From assembly GCA_900546745.1 (NCBI GenBank), contig URDT01000006.1, forward strand, positions 1 to 49,096: 49,096 nt of DNA, read 5' to 3'. Below are positions 1 through 7,528 of the stretch, in pieces; the stretch's first letter is position 1, and each line of letters begins with the position of its first letter. This DNA comes from an uncultured Mycoplasmatota bacterium. Lineage in GTDB: Bacteria; Bacillota_I; Bacilli_A; RF39; UBA660. Both the position numbers and the translations under genes were made by a program. The notes beneath the pieces are model-generated. The model saw nothing but the letters and a program-made list of their open reading frames with translations. It was not told the DNA's origin and did not search any database.

Positions 1-549
1 ACATCAGCAATTACAAAATTAACAGAAAGAGTTAATCAATTAGAAAAAGATAAAGCAACATTAGAAGAGGAAAATAAGAAATTAAAGGAACAAAATGGAG
101 ATACAGAAATTAATTCAACTATAACGAATTCTATTGTGGATTTAAGAAATAATCTTAATACAAAAGCCAATAGTAGTGATTTCGCTAATTTACAAACAAT
201 TGTAAATAATCATACAACATCAATAAATAATTTAAATAGTTCTATTAGTGGTGGTTATTTAAGTTTAAAAGTAAAAAATAGTAAGATACAATTTGAATGT
301 CAAAAATTTGAATTTGTTAATGGAGAAGTAACGGTTAATCTTTCTAAATTGATATCTGGACAATATAATAGTTATATTATGATGTTTCAAAGTAATACAA
401 TTTGGGCAGATAATGGATGGCATACAGTAAATTATGGATGGGAATATTTAAAAGATGAAAATAAAATGAAATTAATTGGAAAATTAGAAAATGGAACAGC
501 TATAAATGGAGATGCATGGGTAACTTACGTAATAGTAGGAAGTAATTAA
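1..549 (+). CDS. Coiled-coil protein of unknown function, C-terminal part (5' end outside window)
   Basis: The reading frame is open from base 1 to a TAA at 547-549, so this is the last 182 codons of a longer gene. The first 40 visible residues are rich in K, E, Q and L in a heptad-like pattern, which suggests a coiled coil. A stretch rich in N, S and T follows, and then about 100 residues of probable beta structure with several Trp and Tyr. This layout (coiled coil, linker, compact C-terminal domain) is seen in surface or tail-fibre-like proteins, but I recognise no family. A GTG at 136 could be an internal start but has no clear ribosome site, and the upstream open frame argues against it. 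A terminator follows 12 bases after the stop. Confidence 0.7.
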   Translation, partial: TSAITKLTERVNQLEKDKATLEEENKKLKEQNGDTEINSTITNSIVDLRNNLNTKANSSDFANLQTIVNNHTTSINNLNSSISGGYLSLKVKNSKIQFECQKFEFVNGEVTVNLSKLISGQYNSYIMMFQSNTIWADNGWHTVNYGWEYLKDENKMKLIGKLENGTAINGDAWVTYVIVGSN

Positions 550-560
550 TAGAATTCATT

Positions 561-596
561 AAAACTCATTTTTGAAAAGAAAAATGAGTTTTTTCT
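561..596 (+). terminator. Rho-independent terminator
   Basis: A 13-bp A/T-rich stem (561-573 with 580-592, core ACTCA/TGAGT) with a 6-base loop ends in a run of T. It closes the upstream coiled-coil gene and separates it from the polymerase promoter. Confidence 0.85.
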
Positions 597-609
597 ACTT
601 CAAAAAATA

Positions 610-638
610 TTGCGAACAAAATTTTGCTGTGCTAAAAT
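610..638 (+). promoter_or_regulatory. Sigma-A-type promoter of the Y-family polymerase operon
   Basis: TTGCGA (610-615), a 17-bp spacer and TAAAAT (633-638), with an extended -10 TGC just before it. It lies directly after the previous terminator and 17 bases before the ATG at 655. Confidence 0.65.
613..626. promoter_or_regulatory. Candidate LexA/DinR (SOS) box
   Basis: CGAACAAAATTTTG fits the Bacillus-type SOS consensus CGAACRNRYGTTYG with two mismatches. It sits between the -35 and -10 elements, where a repressor would block transcription, and in front of a translesion polymerase, a classic SOS gene. The outer halves are well matched; the central YG is not. This is an inference from motif and context. 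Confidence 0.45.
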
Positions 639-654
639 AATAGTAGGTGATACA

Positions 655-1860
655 ATGGATCGAATCATTATGCATATAGATGTAAATAATGCTTTTTTAT
701 CTTGGACGGCAGTTGATCTTTTAAATAAAGGTTCAAAATATGATATCCGAAATAGTTATGCTGTAATAGGTGGTGATGAAAAAGCTAGAAAAGGTATTGT
801 TTTAGCCAAATCCAATCCTGCTAAAAAATTAGGTGTTGTGACAGGGGAGCCACTTTATCAAGCTAGAAAAAAATGTAGAGCTTTAAAAACATATCCTATG
901 AATTATCCATTTTATCAAAAAATGTCTTCTAAATTATTTCATCTAATTCGTAAATATACTCCAGATATAGAAATTGCTTCCATTGATGAATGTTATTTGG
1001 ATTATACAAAAGTAAAAAAATTATATGGAGATCCCTATGAATTTGCTAAAAAACTTCAAATGGAAATTAATGATACTTTAAAATTTACTGTAAATATTGG
1101 AATTGCAAATAATAAGTTATGTGCAAAAATGGCTTCAGATTTTTCGAAACCTAATAAAATCCATACATTATATAAAGAAGAAATAAAAAATAAAATGTGG
1201 CCTCTTCCTATTGCAGATTTATTTGGAATTGGTAAAAAAACAACAGAGAAATTATTAAAATTAAATATTCAAACGATTGGTGATTTAGCAAATTCCTCTT
1301 CATCAAAATTATATCAGTATTTTAAAAATCAGGCCATTGTTATGATTGATTGGGCCAATGGAATTGATGATTCAGAAGTTGTATCAGAAGAATCAGTACC
1401 TAAAGGTATTAGCAATGAAATAACTTTAGAAACAGATATATCGGACCAATCAAAATTAAATGAGCATTTGCTTTTTTTATCAGAAAAAGTAGGACTCCGT
1501 TTAAGAAAAGAAAACAAATTTGCCTATGTAGTAGCTGTTATATTAAAAGATAAATATTTTAAAAGGAGAACTCATCAAAAAAAACTAGAAAATCCTATTT
1601 CTACTTCCAAAGAAATATTTGAAATTTCTAAACAAATATTAAATGAAATGTGGAATAATGATTCTGTTCGATTAATTGGAATTAGATTAGATAAATTAAC
1701 TGAAAAAGTAGTGATTCAAACCTCATTATTTGATACAATAGAAGAAGACAAAAATGATGTAACTTTAGAAAAAACGTTAGATCGATTAAAAGAAAAATAT
1801 GGAACCAAAATTATTAGTAGAGCTTCCTTAAAAGATAAGAAAGATGTGAAAAGTGAATGA
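655..1860 (+). CDS. dinB: Y-family DNA polymerase (DinB/UvrX-like)
   Basis: Translesion DNA polymerase. The start at 655 is chosen because AGGTGA (645-650) sits just before it and the protein then begins close to the conserved first catalytic motif; an upstream TTG at 610 overlaps the promoter. From this start the protein has 401 residues. Asp9 in the MHIDVNNAF motif and Asp111-Glu112 in the SIDECYLD motif are the expected metal ligands. A HhH-like segment (IADLFGIGKKT) and the little-finger region follow. QTSLF near residue 355 matches a beta-clamp binding motif. The set of motifs resembles the UvrX/ImpB group of Firmicutes as much as classical Pol IV, so the symbol is approximate. It overlaps the next gene by 4 bases (ATGA). 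Confidence 0.9.
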   Translation: MDRIIMHIDVNNAFLSWTAVDLLNKGSKYDIRNSYAVIGGDEKARKGIVLAKSNPAKKLGVVTGEPLYQARKKCRALKTYPMNYPFYQKMSSKLFHLIRKYTPDIEIASIDECYLDYTKVKKLYGDPYEFAKKLQMEINDTLKFTVNIGIANNKLCAKMASDFSKPNKIHTLYKEEIKNKMWPLPIADLFGIGKKTTEKLLKLNIQTIGDLANSSSSKLYQYFKNQAIVMIDWANGIDDSEVVSEESVPKGISNEITLETDISDQSKLNEHLLFLSEKVGLRLRKENKFAYVVAVILKDKYFKRRTHQKKLENPISTSKEIFEISKQILNEMWNNDSVRLIGIRLDKLTEKVVIQTSLFDTIEEDKNDVTLEKTLDRLKEKYGTKIISRASLKDKKDVKSE

Positions 1861-3005
1861 AGAAAAATATTAAAGATATTATTCAATTGATGAAAGAAAA
1901 GAAGTATGATGAAATTTATCAAAAGTATGGGAGAGAAACATATTTACGAGTAGTATCTAATAAACATCAAATTCGTGACATTGATAAATTAATGGATGAA
2001 GGAAGATTCTTTGAACTTTATGAAAAATATGGAGAAAAAATTTATCGAGATTATCTTCGTGAAATGAAAAAAGTAGATGTTGAAAATGAATTAGGAATTA
2101 AATTTAAATTCAACAATTATCTTTTTTTTGAAAATATGACACAGAATTTAAAAATAATTCGTAATCAAGCAGCAAAAGTAATGTTAGGACTTACTATCGT
2201 TTCTGGAGGATTTTCAACTATGATATCCTCTCAATATGATCAAGTAATAGAAAATAATTCTAAAGTTTATCAAAGTGAAATAAAAGATTATGATGAAGAA
2301 ATAAAAACATATGCTGAACATATTAATTCTATGAATTTGTCAGATTTAGAAATTATTATGAAAGTTATGAATGATATGTGGAATAGTATTGATGGGTATA
2401 AAACACCGGATATGTATGATGCAATTGGATATCCTAGATTAGCTCTTTACATGGATGGCTATGGAGTATGTAGAAATATGGCAGATGATTTTACTGCTAG
2501 AATGAATGCTATTAATCCTAATTATGAAGCTTGTAATTTAAATGTTTATTTAAAAGAAGCGGAAATAAATAATATTAGAAGAACGACATTAGTTAATTAT
2601 AATACAATAGCAGACAATAGTGAACAAGAAGAAAATATTGATTATAAATCAGAAATAATTTCGAATTTGACTGGCAATCATATGGTGTCTTGCGTTAAAT
2701 TAAAAGAAGATGATGTGTTATTAATTGTAGATCCCACAAATCCATCTATAGGAGTTTTAAAAAATGGAGAAATAACAATGTTATCGAATCAAATGATGAA
2801 AGAAATTAAAATAAAACCAGTAGGAAATTTAATGCTAGGTTCAGATAATAGAAAAGAATATTTGAAAAAATTGACTGAAAGTCTTTTCACAGCAGGTGAT
2901 ATAAATACTTTAAAAGAAAAATATGGAATTACTAGTCAAAATGAAACATTAGAAGAGATTATAGAAAAATATTCAGCAAATCATTATCACACAAGAAAGA
3001 GGTAA
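1857..3005 (+). CDS. Membrane-anchored transglutaminase-like (Cys-His-Asp) protein
   Basis: 382 residues. The N-terminal 70 residues contain two copies of a short helical motif (YDEIYQKYG and FFELYEKYG, each followed by a Tyr-containing helix); a third related piece (LKEKYGI) lies near the C-terminus. One hydrophobic segment (about 107-125) probably spans the membrane. The rest contains Cys205 in GYGVCRN, His275 in GNHMV and Asp292 in VDPTNP. Their order and spacing match the Cys-His-Asp triad of transglutaminase-fold enzymes, which are peptidases or crosslinking enzymes. The function is therefore a fold-based inference; the substrate is unknown. It is translationally coupled to the polymerase (ATGA overlap) and followed 3 bases later by tex, so the three probably share a transcript. 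Confidence 0.65.
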   Translation: MKKNIKDIIQLMKEKKYDEIYQKYGRETYLRVVSNKHQIRDIDKLMDEGRFFELYEKYGEKIYRDYLREMKKVDVENELGIKFKFNNYLFFENMTQNLKIIRNQAAKVMLGLTIVSGGFSTMISSQYDQVIENNSKVYQSEIKDYDEEIKTYAEHINSMNLSDLEIIMKVMNDMWNSIDGYKTPDMYDAIGYPRLALYMDGYGVCRNMADDFTARMNAINPNYEACNLNVYLKEAEINNIRRTTLVNYNTIADNSEQEENIDYKSEIISNLTGNHMVSCVKLKEDDVLLIVDPTNPSIGVLKNGEITMLSNQMMKEIKIKPVGNLMLGSDNRKEYLKKLTESLFTAGDINTLKEKYGITSQNETLEEIIEKYSANHYHTRKR

Positions 3006-3008
3006 ATT

Positions 3009-5165
3009 ATGAATCAAGAAATTATAAAACAAATCAGTAGTGAATTAAATGTCAAAGAAAATCAAGTTGAAAATACTCTAAATTTATTAATGGAAGGAAA
3101 TACAGTTCCTTTTATTGCAAGATATCGTAAAGAAGCAACTGGTGCTTTAGATGAAGAACAAATCAGAAAAATTAATGAGGTTTATGAATATCAAGTAAAT
3201 CTATTAAAAAGAAAAGAAGATGTTATTCGTTTAATTGATGAAAAAGGTTTATTAACCGAAGAATTAAAACTACAAATTATGAATGCTACAAAATTAGTAG
3301 AAGTAGAAGATTTATATAGGCCTTATAAGGAAAAGAAAAAAACAAAAGCAACAGAGGCTATTAAAAATGGTTTAGAGCCACTTGCTAAAATGATGATGGC
3401 ATTTCCTAGCAAAGGTTCTTTAGAAGAAATGGCTTTAAAATTTATAAATGACAATGTAAAAGATACTTCATCTGCTATAGAAGGCGCTAAATATATTATC
3501 GCAGAATGGATTAGTGATAATGCATATTATAGAAAATGGATTCGAAATTACATGATGAAAAATGGTATTTTAGAAACCAAAATAAAAAAAGATGCCAATG
3601 ATGAAAATAAAATATATGATATGTATTATGATTACAAAGAACCTGTTAAATATATTAAGGCTCATCGTGTTCTAGCAATTAATCGTGGAGAAAAAGAGAA
3701 AATATTAACAGTTAATTTAAGTGTGAATCATGATGAAATTATTCAATTTTTAGAAACAAAGATTGTTAAAAATAAGGAATCATTTGTATATGGTAGTATT
3801 TTAGAAGCCATTAAGGATAGCTATAAACGATTAATATTTCCTTCTATAGAAAGAGAAATCAGATCTAACTTAACAGAAAAAGCCGAAGATGTTGCTATTG
3901 AAAGTTTTAGTAAAAATTTGGAGAGTTTATTACTTACTCCACCAATGAAAGAAAAAGTAGTACTTGCTTTTGATCCAGGATTTGTCAATGGTTGTAAGAT
4001 TGCTGTTATTGATCAAACTGGTAAATATTTAGATTCTACAGTGATAAAGCCATTTTTAAAAAATGTAAACTCAGAAATGTTAAAGAAATGTAAAGAAGAA
4101 ATTGTTCAATTAATTCAAAAATATCATGTTGATGTTATTGCAATTGGAAATGGAACTGCATCTCGTGAATCAGAAAAATTTTGTTCTGAATTAATCAAAG
4201 AATATAATTTAAATACAAAATATGTGATTGTTTCTGAAGCAGGTGCTTCTATTTATAGTGCTTCTGATGTTGCGATTCAAGAGTTTCCAGATTTAGCGGT
4301 TGAAAAAAGAAGTGCTGTTAGTATTGGTAGAAGACTTCAAGATCCTTTATCAGAACTTGTTAAAATTCCACCAGATGGTATTGGCGTTGGTTTATATCAA
4401 CATGATGTTGCTGATAAGAAGTTAAAAGAAAGTTTAGACTTTGTAACAGAAAAAGCTGTAAATAGTGTAGGTGTTAATATTAATACGGCTTCTCCTTCCA
4501 TTTTGAAATATGTTTCTGGTATTACAAAGAAAAATATTGATAAAATTATTACTTATCGTGAAAAGAAGGGAAGAATTAATTCTAGAGAGGAATTAAAAAA
4601 AGATAAAATACTAAGTGATAAAGTTTATGAGCAAGCAATTGGATTTTTAAGAATTCCAGAAGGCTCTAATTTATTAGATGCAACTTCTATTCACCCAGAA
4701 AGTTATAAAGTAGCTGAATCTTTATTAAATGAACTAGGATTTCAAATGAATCAAATTGGTACCAAAGAATTAATTGAGAAATTAGAAACATTAGATCTAA
4801 AAAAATATGTTGATTTGTTAAGTACAGATATTTATACATTAGAAGATGTTATTGCTTCTTTAAAGAAGCCTAATAGAGATCCAAGAGATGAGATGCCTCA
4901 ACCAATTTTAAAGAGTGATATTTTAGAATTAAAGGATTTAAAAGTTGGAATGAAATTACAAGGAACGGTTCGTAATGTAGCGCCTTTTGGAGCATTTATT
5001 GATATCGGTCTTCATCAAGATGGCTTGGTACATATTTCTAAAATGTCAAAAGAATTTGTTAGTGATCCAGCTTCTATCGTTAGTGTTGGTGATATTGTAG
5101 ATTGCTACGTGTTAGAAATTAACCAGGAAAAAGAAAAAGTATCTTTAAGTTTAGTAGAAGTGTAA
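3009..5165 (+). CDS. tex: Tex family RNA-binding transcription accessory protein
   Basis: 718 residues, the normal length of Tex/YhgF. The N-terminal helical region includes NTVPFIARYRKEATG, a strong family signature. A YqgF-like RNase H fold begins near residue 320 (AFDPGFVNGCKIAV). Helix-hairpin-helix segments lie at about 490-560 (INTASPSILKYVSGI). A C-terminal S1 RNA-binding domain spans about 640-715 (GTVRNVAPFGAFIDIG). Tex binds nucleic acid and is linked to transcription elongation and RNA turnover. The ATG follows AGAGG (2999-3003), and the gene starts 3 bases after the previous stop. No convincing terminator follows it. Confidence 0.95.
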   Translation: MNQEIIKQISSELNVKENQVENTLNLLMEGNTVPFIARYRKEATGALDEEQIRKINEVYEYQVNLLKRKEDVIRLIDEKGLLTEELKLQIMNATKLVEVEDLYRPYKEKKKTKATEAIKNGLEPLAKMMMAFPSKGSLEEMALKFINDNVKDTSSAIEGAKYIIAEWISDNAYYRKWIRNYMMKNGILETKIKKDANDENKIYDMYYDYKEPVKYIKAHRVLAINRGEKEKILTVNLSVNHDEIIQFLETKIVKNKESFVYGSILEAIKDSYKRLIFPSIEREIRSNLTEKAEDVAIESFSKNLESLLLTPPMKEKVVLAFDPGFVNGCKIAVIDQTGKYLDSTVIKPFLKNVNSEMLKKCKEEIVQLIQKYHVDVIAIGNGTASRESEKFCSELIKEYNLNTKYVIVSEAGASIYSASDVAIQEFPDLAVEKRSAVSIGRRLQDPLSELVKIPPDGIGVGLYQHDVADKKLKESLDFVTEKAVNSVGVNINTASPSILKYVSGITKKNIDKIITYREKKGRINSREELKKDKILSDKVYEQAIGFLRIPEGSNLLDATSIHPESYKVAESLLNELGFQMNQIGTKELIEKLETLDLKKYVDLLSTDIYTLEDVIASLKKPNRDPRDEMPQPILKSDILELKDLKVGMKLQGTVRNVAPFGAFIDIGLHQDGLVHISKMSKEFVSDPASIVSVGDIVDCYVLEINQEKEKVSLSLVEV

Positions 5166-5187
5166 TGTTTGTATTATAAACTCCCCC

Positions 5188-5218
5188 TTGACAAAAAAGT
5201 TCGGGGGGGGGGTAAAAT
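5188..5218 (+). promoter_or_regulatory. Promoter with a poly-G spacer (candidate phase-variable switch)
   Basis: A perfect TTGACA (5188-5193) and TAAAAT (5213-5218) are separated by 19 bp, two more than the optimum of 17. The last ten spacer bases are all G (5203-5212). Loss of two G's would restore the ideal spacing, and gain or loss of single G's would tune strength. The promoter lies 26 bases before a secreted, membrane-anchored protein. Confidence 0.7.
5203..5212. repeat. Homopolymer tract G10
   Basis: Ten consecutive G's in very AT-rich DNA; no comparable run was seen elsewhere in the window. Such tracts are prone to slipped-strand mispairing. A run of five C's (5183-5187) lies just upstream of the -35. 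Confidence 0.95.
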
Positions 5219-5243
5219 CTAAATATAGAATAGGAGTTGTAGG

Positions 5244-5930
5244 ATGAAAAAAGAAAATTTATTAATAGTTGTAGTGATATTGTTTAGTTGTTTTATGTTT
5301 CCTAACAATGCGTCAGCTATGTGTGCTATCCAAGCTAGAATTGGTGATATTCGAAACGAAATTGATGATGCTGTTTGTTTTCTTGGCACAGGAGAAACTA
5401 GTAAAAATAATGATGGTACAGCTTATAGTAATGGTGATGGAAAGCACCTTATTCTGGATCATTATAATGGAAAAAGTATTAATTTTTATGATGGACTTGG
5501 AGGAGAAGCATTTGTAGAAATAGAGCTAATAGGAGATAACTATATTACAAATGAAGATGGATATGGAATCTTTTCACAAAGTGGTGCAATAATATTTACT
5601 GGAACAGGTAGTTTAACGATTAAATCAAAAATACCATTTGTTTCATATGAAGATTTATCTAATGAAAGTCCGTTAGAAACGTTAGAACGTTATCTTGATG
5701 ATCACAAAGATCAAGAAACTACAACGATAAAAATAATAGCCGGTGAAACGAAAAACGATATAACGACAGGAGAAACAGAGAATAAAAATTTGGATAATAA
5801 TTCTTCTAATGAAGATGATTCTCTGAACGATAATTCTGTAAACATTTATTTTCCAATAAGTATCATAATGGGATTATTATCAATTACTTTAATTATTGTT
5901 CTTTTATTTAAAAATAATAAAAATAAATAA
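5244..5930 (+). CDS. Secreted, C-terminally membrane-anchored surface protein
   Basis: 228 residues. An N-terminal signal peptide ends at a likely ASA-M cleavage site near residue 25. The middle part contains short repeated beta motifs (GDNYITNEDGYGIFS, IIFTGTGSLTIKS) resembling right-handed beta-helix or carbohydrate-binding domains of the DUF4353 type; this match is from memory of motif style only. Residues about 165-200 are rich in T, N, S, D and E, like a wall-spanning linker. One hydrophobic helix and a basic tail (FKNNKNK) anchor it; there is no LPXTG. AGGAG (5232-5236) precedes the ATG. It is a single-gene unit with its own promoter (G10 spacer) and terminator. The role is unknown, but an exposed location together with a switchable promoter suggests a variable surface antigen or adhesin. 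Confidence 0.7.
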   Translation: MKKENLLIVVVILFSCFMFPNNASAMCAIQARIGDIRNEIDDAVCFLGTGETSKNNDGTAYSNGDGKHLILDHYNGKSINFYDGLGGEAFVEIELIGDNYITNEDGYGIFSQSGAIIFTGTGSLTIKSKIPFVSYEDLSNESPLETLERYLDDHKDQETTTIKIIAGETKNDITTGETENKNLDNNSSNEDDSLNDNSVNIYFPISIIMGLLSITLIIVLLFKNNKNK

Positions 5931-5939
5931 TTCTAAAAG

Positions 5940-5967
5940 AACTAGAGAAACTAATCTCTAGTTTTTC
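5940..5967 (+). terminator. Rho-independent terminator
   Basis: Stem AACTAGAGA (5940-5948) with TCTCTAGTT (5955-5963), 6-base loop, T run. It ends the surface-protein transcript. Confidence 0.85.
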
Positions 5968-5999
5968 ATTATAGAGATTCTAAATTAATATGTAAAATA

Positions 6000-6008
6000 T
6001 GATATAAT
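6000..6008 (+). promoter_or_regulatory. Extended -10 promoter of the mutY operon
   Basis: TGATATAAT: TGN followed by a perfect TATAAT (6003-6008). No good -35 is visible, as is usual for extended -10 promoters. Confidence 0.6.
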
Positions 6009-6034
6009 TGAAATGTTAATGAATGGTGATATTT

Positions 6035-7063
6035 ATGAAACAAAATTTATATTTATTAAATTGGTATCAAAAAAATAAAAGGGACTTACCTTGGCGAAAA
6101 GATCAAAATCCATACCATGTTTGGATTTCTGAAATTATGTTACAACAAACTAGAATTGAAGCTGTAATTGGGTATTATGATAGATTCATCAAAAGACTTC
6201 CTAGTATTCAAGATCTTGCTCAAATAAATGATGATGAGTTATTAAAATTATGGGAAGGCTTAGGGTATTATACAAGAGCTAGAAATTTAAAAAAAGCTGC
6301 TATTATGATTATGGAAGAATATGATGGAATATTTCCAAACACCTTTGAACAAATCATGTCTTTACCAGGAATTGGAGAATATACAGCTAGTGCGATAGGT
6401 TCAATTTGTTTTTCATTAAAAGAAGTAACCATTGATGGAAATGTTTTAAGAGTTTACATGAGATTACAAAATTGTTACGACAATGTAGATGATTTAAAGA
6501 TTAGAAGAAAAGTAAGAAATGAACTACAAAAAATAATGCCAGAAGAGGCAGGTGATTTTAATCAGGCCCTTATGGAACTTGGAGAAACAATATGTTTACC
6601 AAATGGAATTCCAAAATGTAGTGAGTGTCCATTAAAGAATTTTTGTAAAAGTTATCAAAATGATACTTATTTAGAATTGCCGATTAAAAACAAAAAGAAA
6701 GATAAAAAAGAAGAAAAGTATACCATATTACTATTTTATTATAAAAGTCAATTTGTATTAGAAAAAAGAAAAGAAAGTGGGTTGCTTCAAAACTTGTGGC
6801 AATTTCCTAATATACAAGGACATCTTACTAAAAAGCAATTGGAAAATTATTTAAAAGAAAATAAAATCAAATTTTTAAAAGTTAAAAAATCGGTTTCTTA
6901 TACACATATTTTTACTCATAAAAGATGGAATATGATTTCATATATGGTTGAATTAGATAAAAATGATTATAATATGAATTGGAATGATTTAAAAACTTTA
7001 AAAGAAAGAGCGATTCCAACAGCATTTATGCCATTTTTAAAAGAATTAAAGGAGGTTATTTAA
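6035..7063 (+). CDS. mutY: A/G-specific adenine DNA glycosylase
   Basis: MutY removes adenine mispaired with 8-oxoguanine. The ATG at 6035 is preferred over 6023 because GGTGAT (6025-6030) stands just upstream and the protein then starts with the normal MKQNLYLLNWYQ segment; it has 342 residues. The family motifs LPWR, VWISEIMLQQT and the HhH LPGIGEYTASAIG followed by IDGNVLRV are present. Four cysteines for a 4Fe-4S cluster follow (CLPNGIPKCSECPLKNFC). The C-terminal part, from about 225, is the MutT-like domain that recognises oxoG. The stop abuts the ATG of the Nudix gene, so this is an operon with a sanitising-enzyme theme. Confidence 0.95.
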   Translation: MKQNLYLLNWYQKNKRDLPWRKDQNPYHVWISEIMLQQTRIEAVIGYYDRFIKRLPSIQDLAQINDDELLKLWEGLGYYTRARNLKKAAIMIMEEYDGIFPNTFEQIMSLPGIGEYTASAIGSICFSLKEVTIDGNVLRVYMRLQNCYDNVDDLKIRRKVRNELQKIMPEEAGDFNQALMELGETICLPNGIPKCSECPLKNFCKSYQNDTYLELPIKNKKKDKKEEKYTILLFYYKSQFVLEKRKESGLLQNLWQFPNIQGHLTKKQLENYLKENKIKFLKVKKSVSYTHIFTHKRWNMISYMVELDKNDYNMNWNDLKTLKERAIPTAFMPFLKELKEVI

Positions 7064-7528
7064 ATGTTAAAACATAGTTCAGGAATACTAGTTTATCGCT
7101 ATAGTCAAGGTGAGATTCAAGTATTACTTTGTCATATGGGTGGACCTTATTGGAAAGATGTTGAGTTTGGTTCTTGGTCTATTCCAAAAGGAGAGAGTAG
7201 AAATGAAAAATCTATTGATGCAGCACTAAGAGAATTTCAAGAAGAAACAAGTTTTCAAGTAAAAAAAGATAATTTGCAATTTTTAGGTAGTAAGAAACAA
7301 ACTAATCATAAATTAGTTACAATTTTTATTGCTCAGGACAATTTCGATGAATCAAAAGCTGTAAGTAATAAATTTTCTATAGAATGGCCAAAAGGAAGTG
7401 GAATATTAAAGGAGTTTCCAGAAATGGACCGAGCTGAATGGATGAATTTAAATGATGCGAAAAAGAAAATATTAAACGGTCAAGTATACTTTATTAACAA
7501 ATTAGAAAGGACTTTAAAAAATGACTAA
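7064..7528 (+). CDS. Nudix hydrolase
   Basis: 154 residues. The Nudix box runs PKGESRNEKS-IDAALREFQEET; REFQEE is intact, the loop between G and the first E is one residue shorter than the general consensus, and the last G is replaced by S. GSWSIPKGE is typical of a Firmicutes/actinobacterial subgroup near diadenosine-polyphosphate or NTP pyrophosphohydrolases. The substrate cannot be assigned. GGAGGT precedes the ATG, which directly follows the mutY stop, and the gene overlaps the lysozyme gene by 8 bases. The location beside mutY fits nucleotide-pool cleaning. Confidence 0.88.
   Translation: MLKHSSGILVYRYSQGEIQVLLCHMGGPYWKDVEFGSWSIPKGESRNEKSIDAALREFQEETSFQVKKDNLQFLGSKKQTNHKLVTIFIAQDNFDESKAVSNKFSIEWPKGSGILKEFPEMDRAEWMNLNDAKKKILNGQVYFINKLERTLKND

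Noticed and set aside
5183..5207. C5/G5 hairpin as terminator of tex
   Set aside because: The arms can pair, but no T run follows and the loop contains a perfect -35; the promoter reading explains the elements better.
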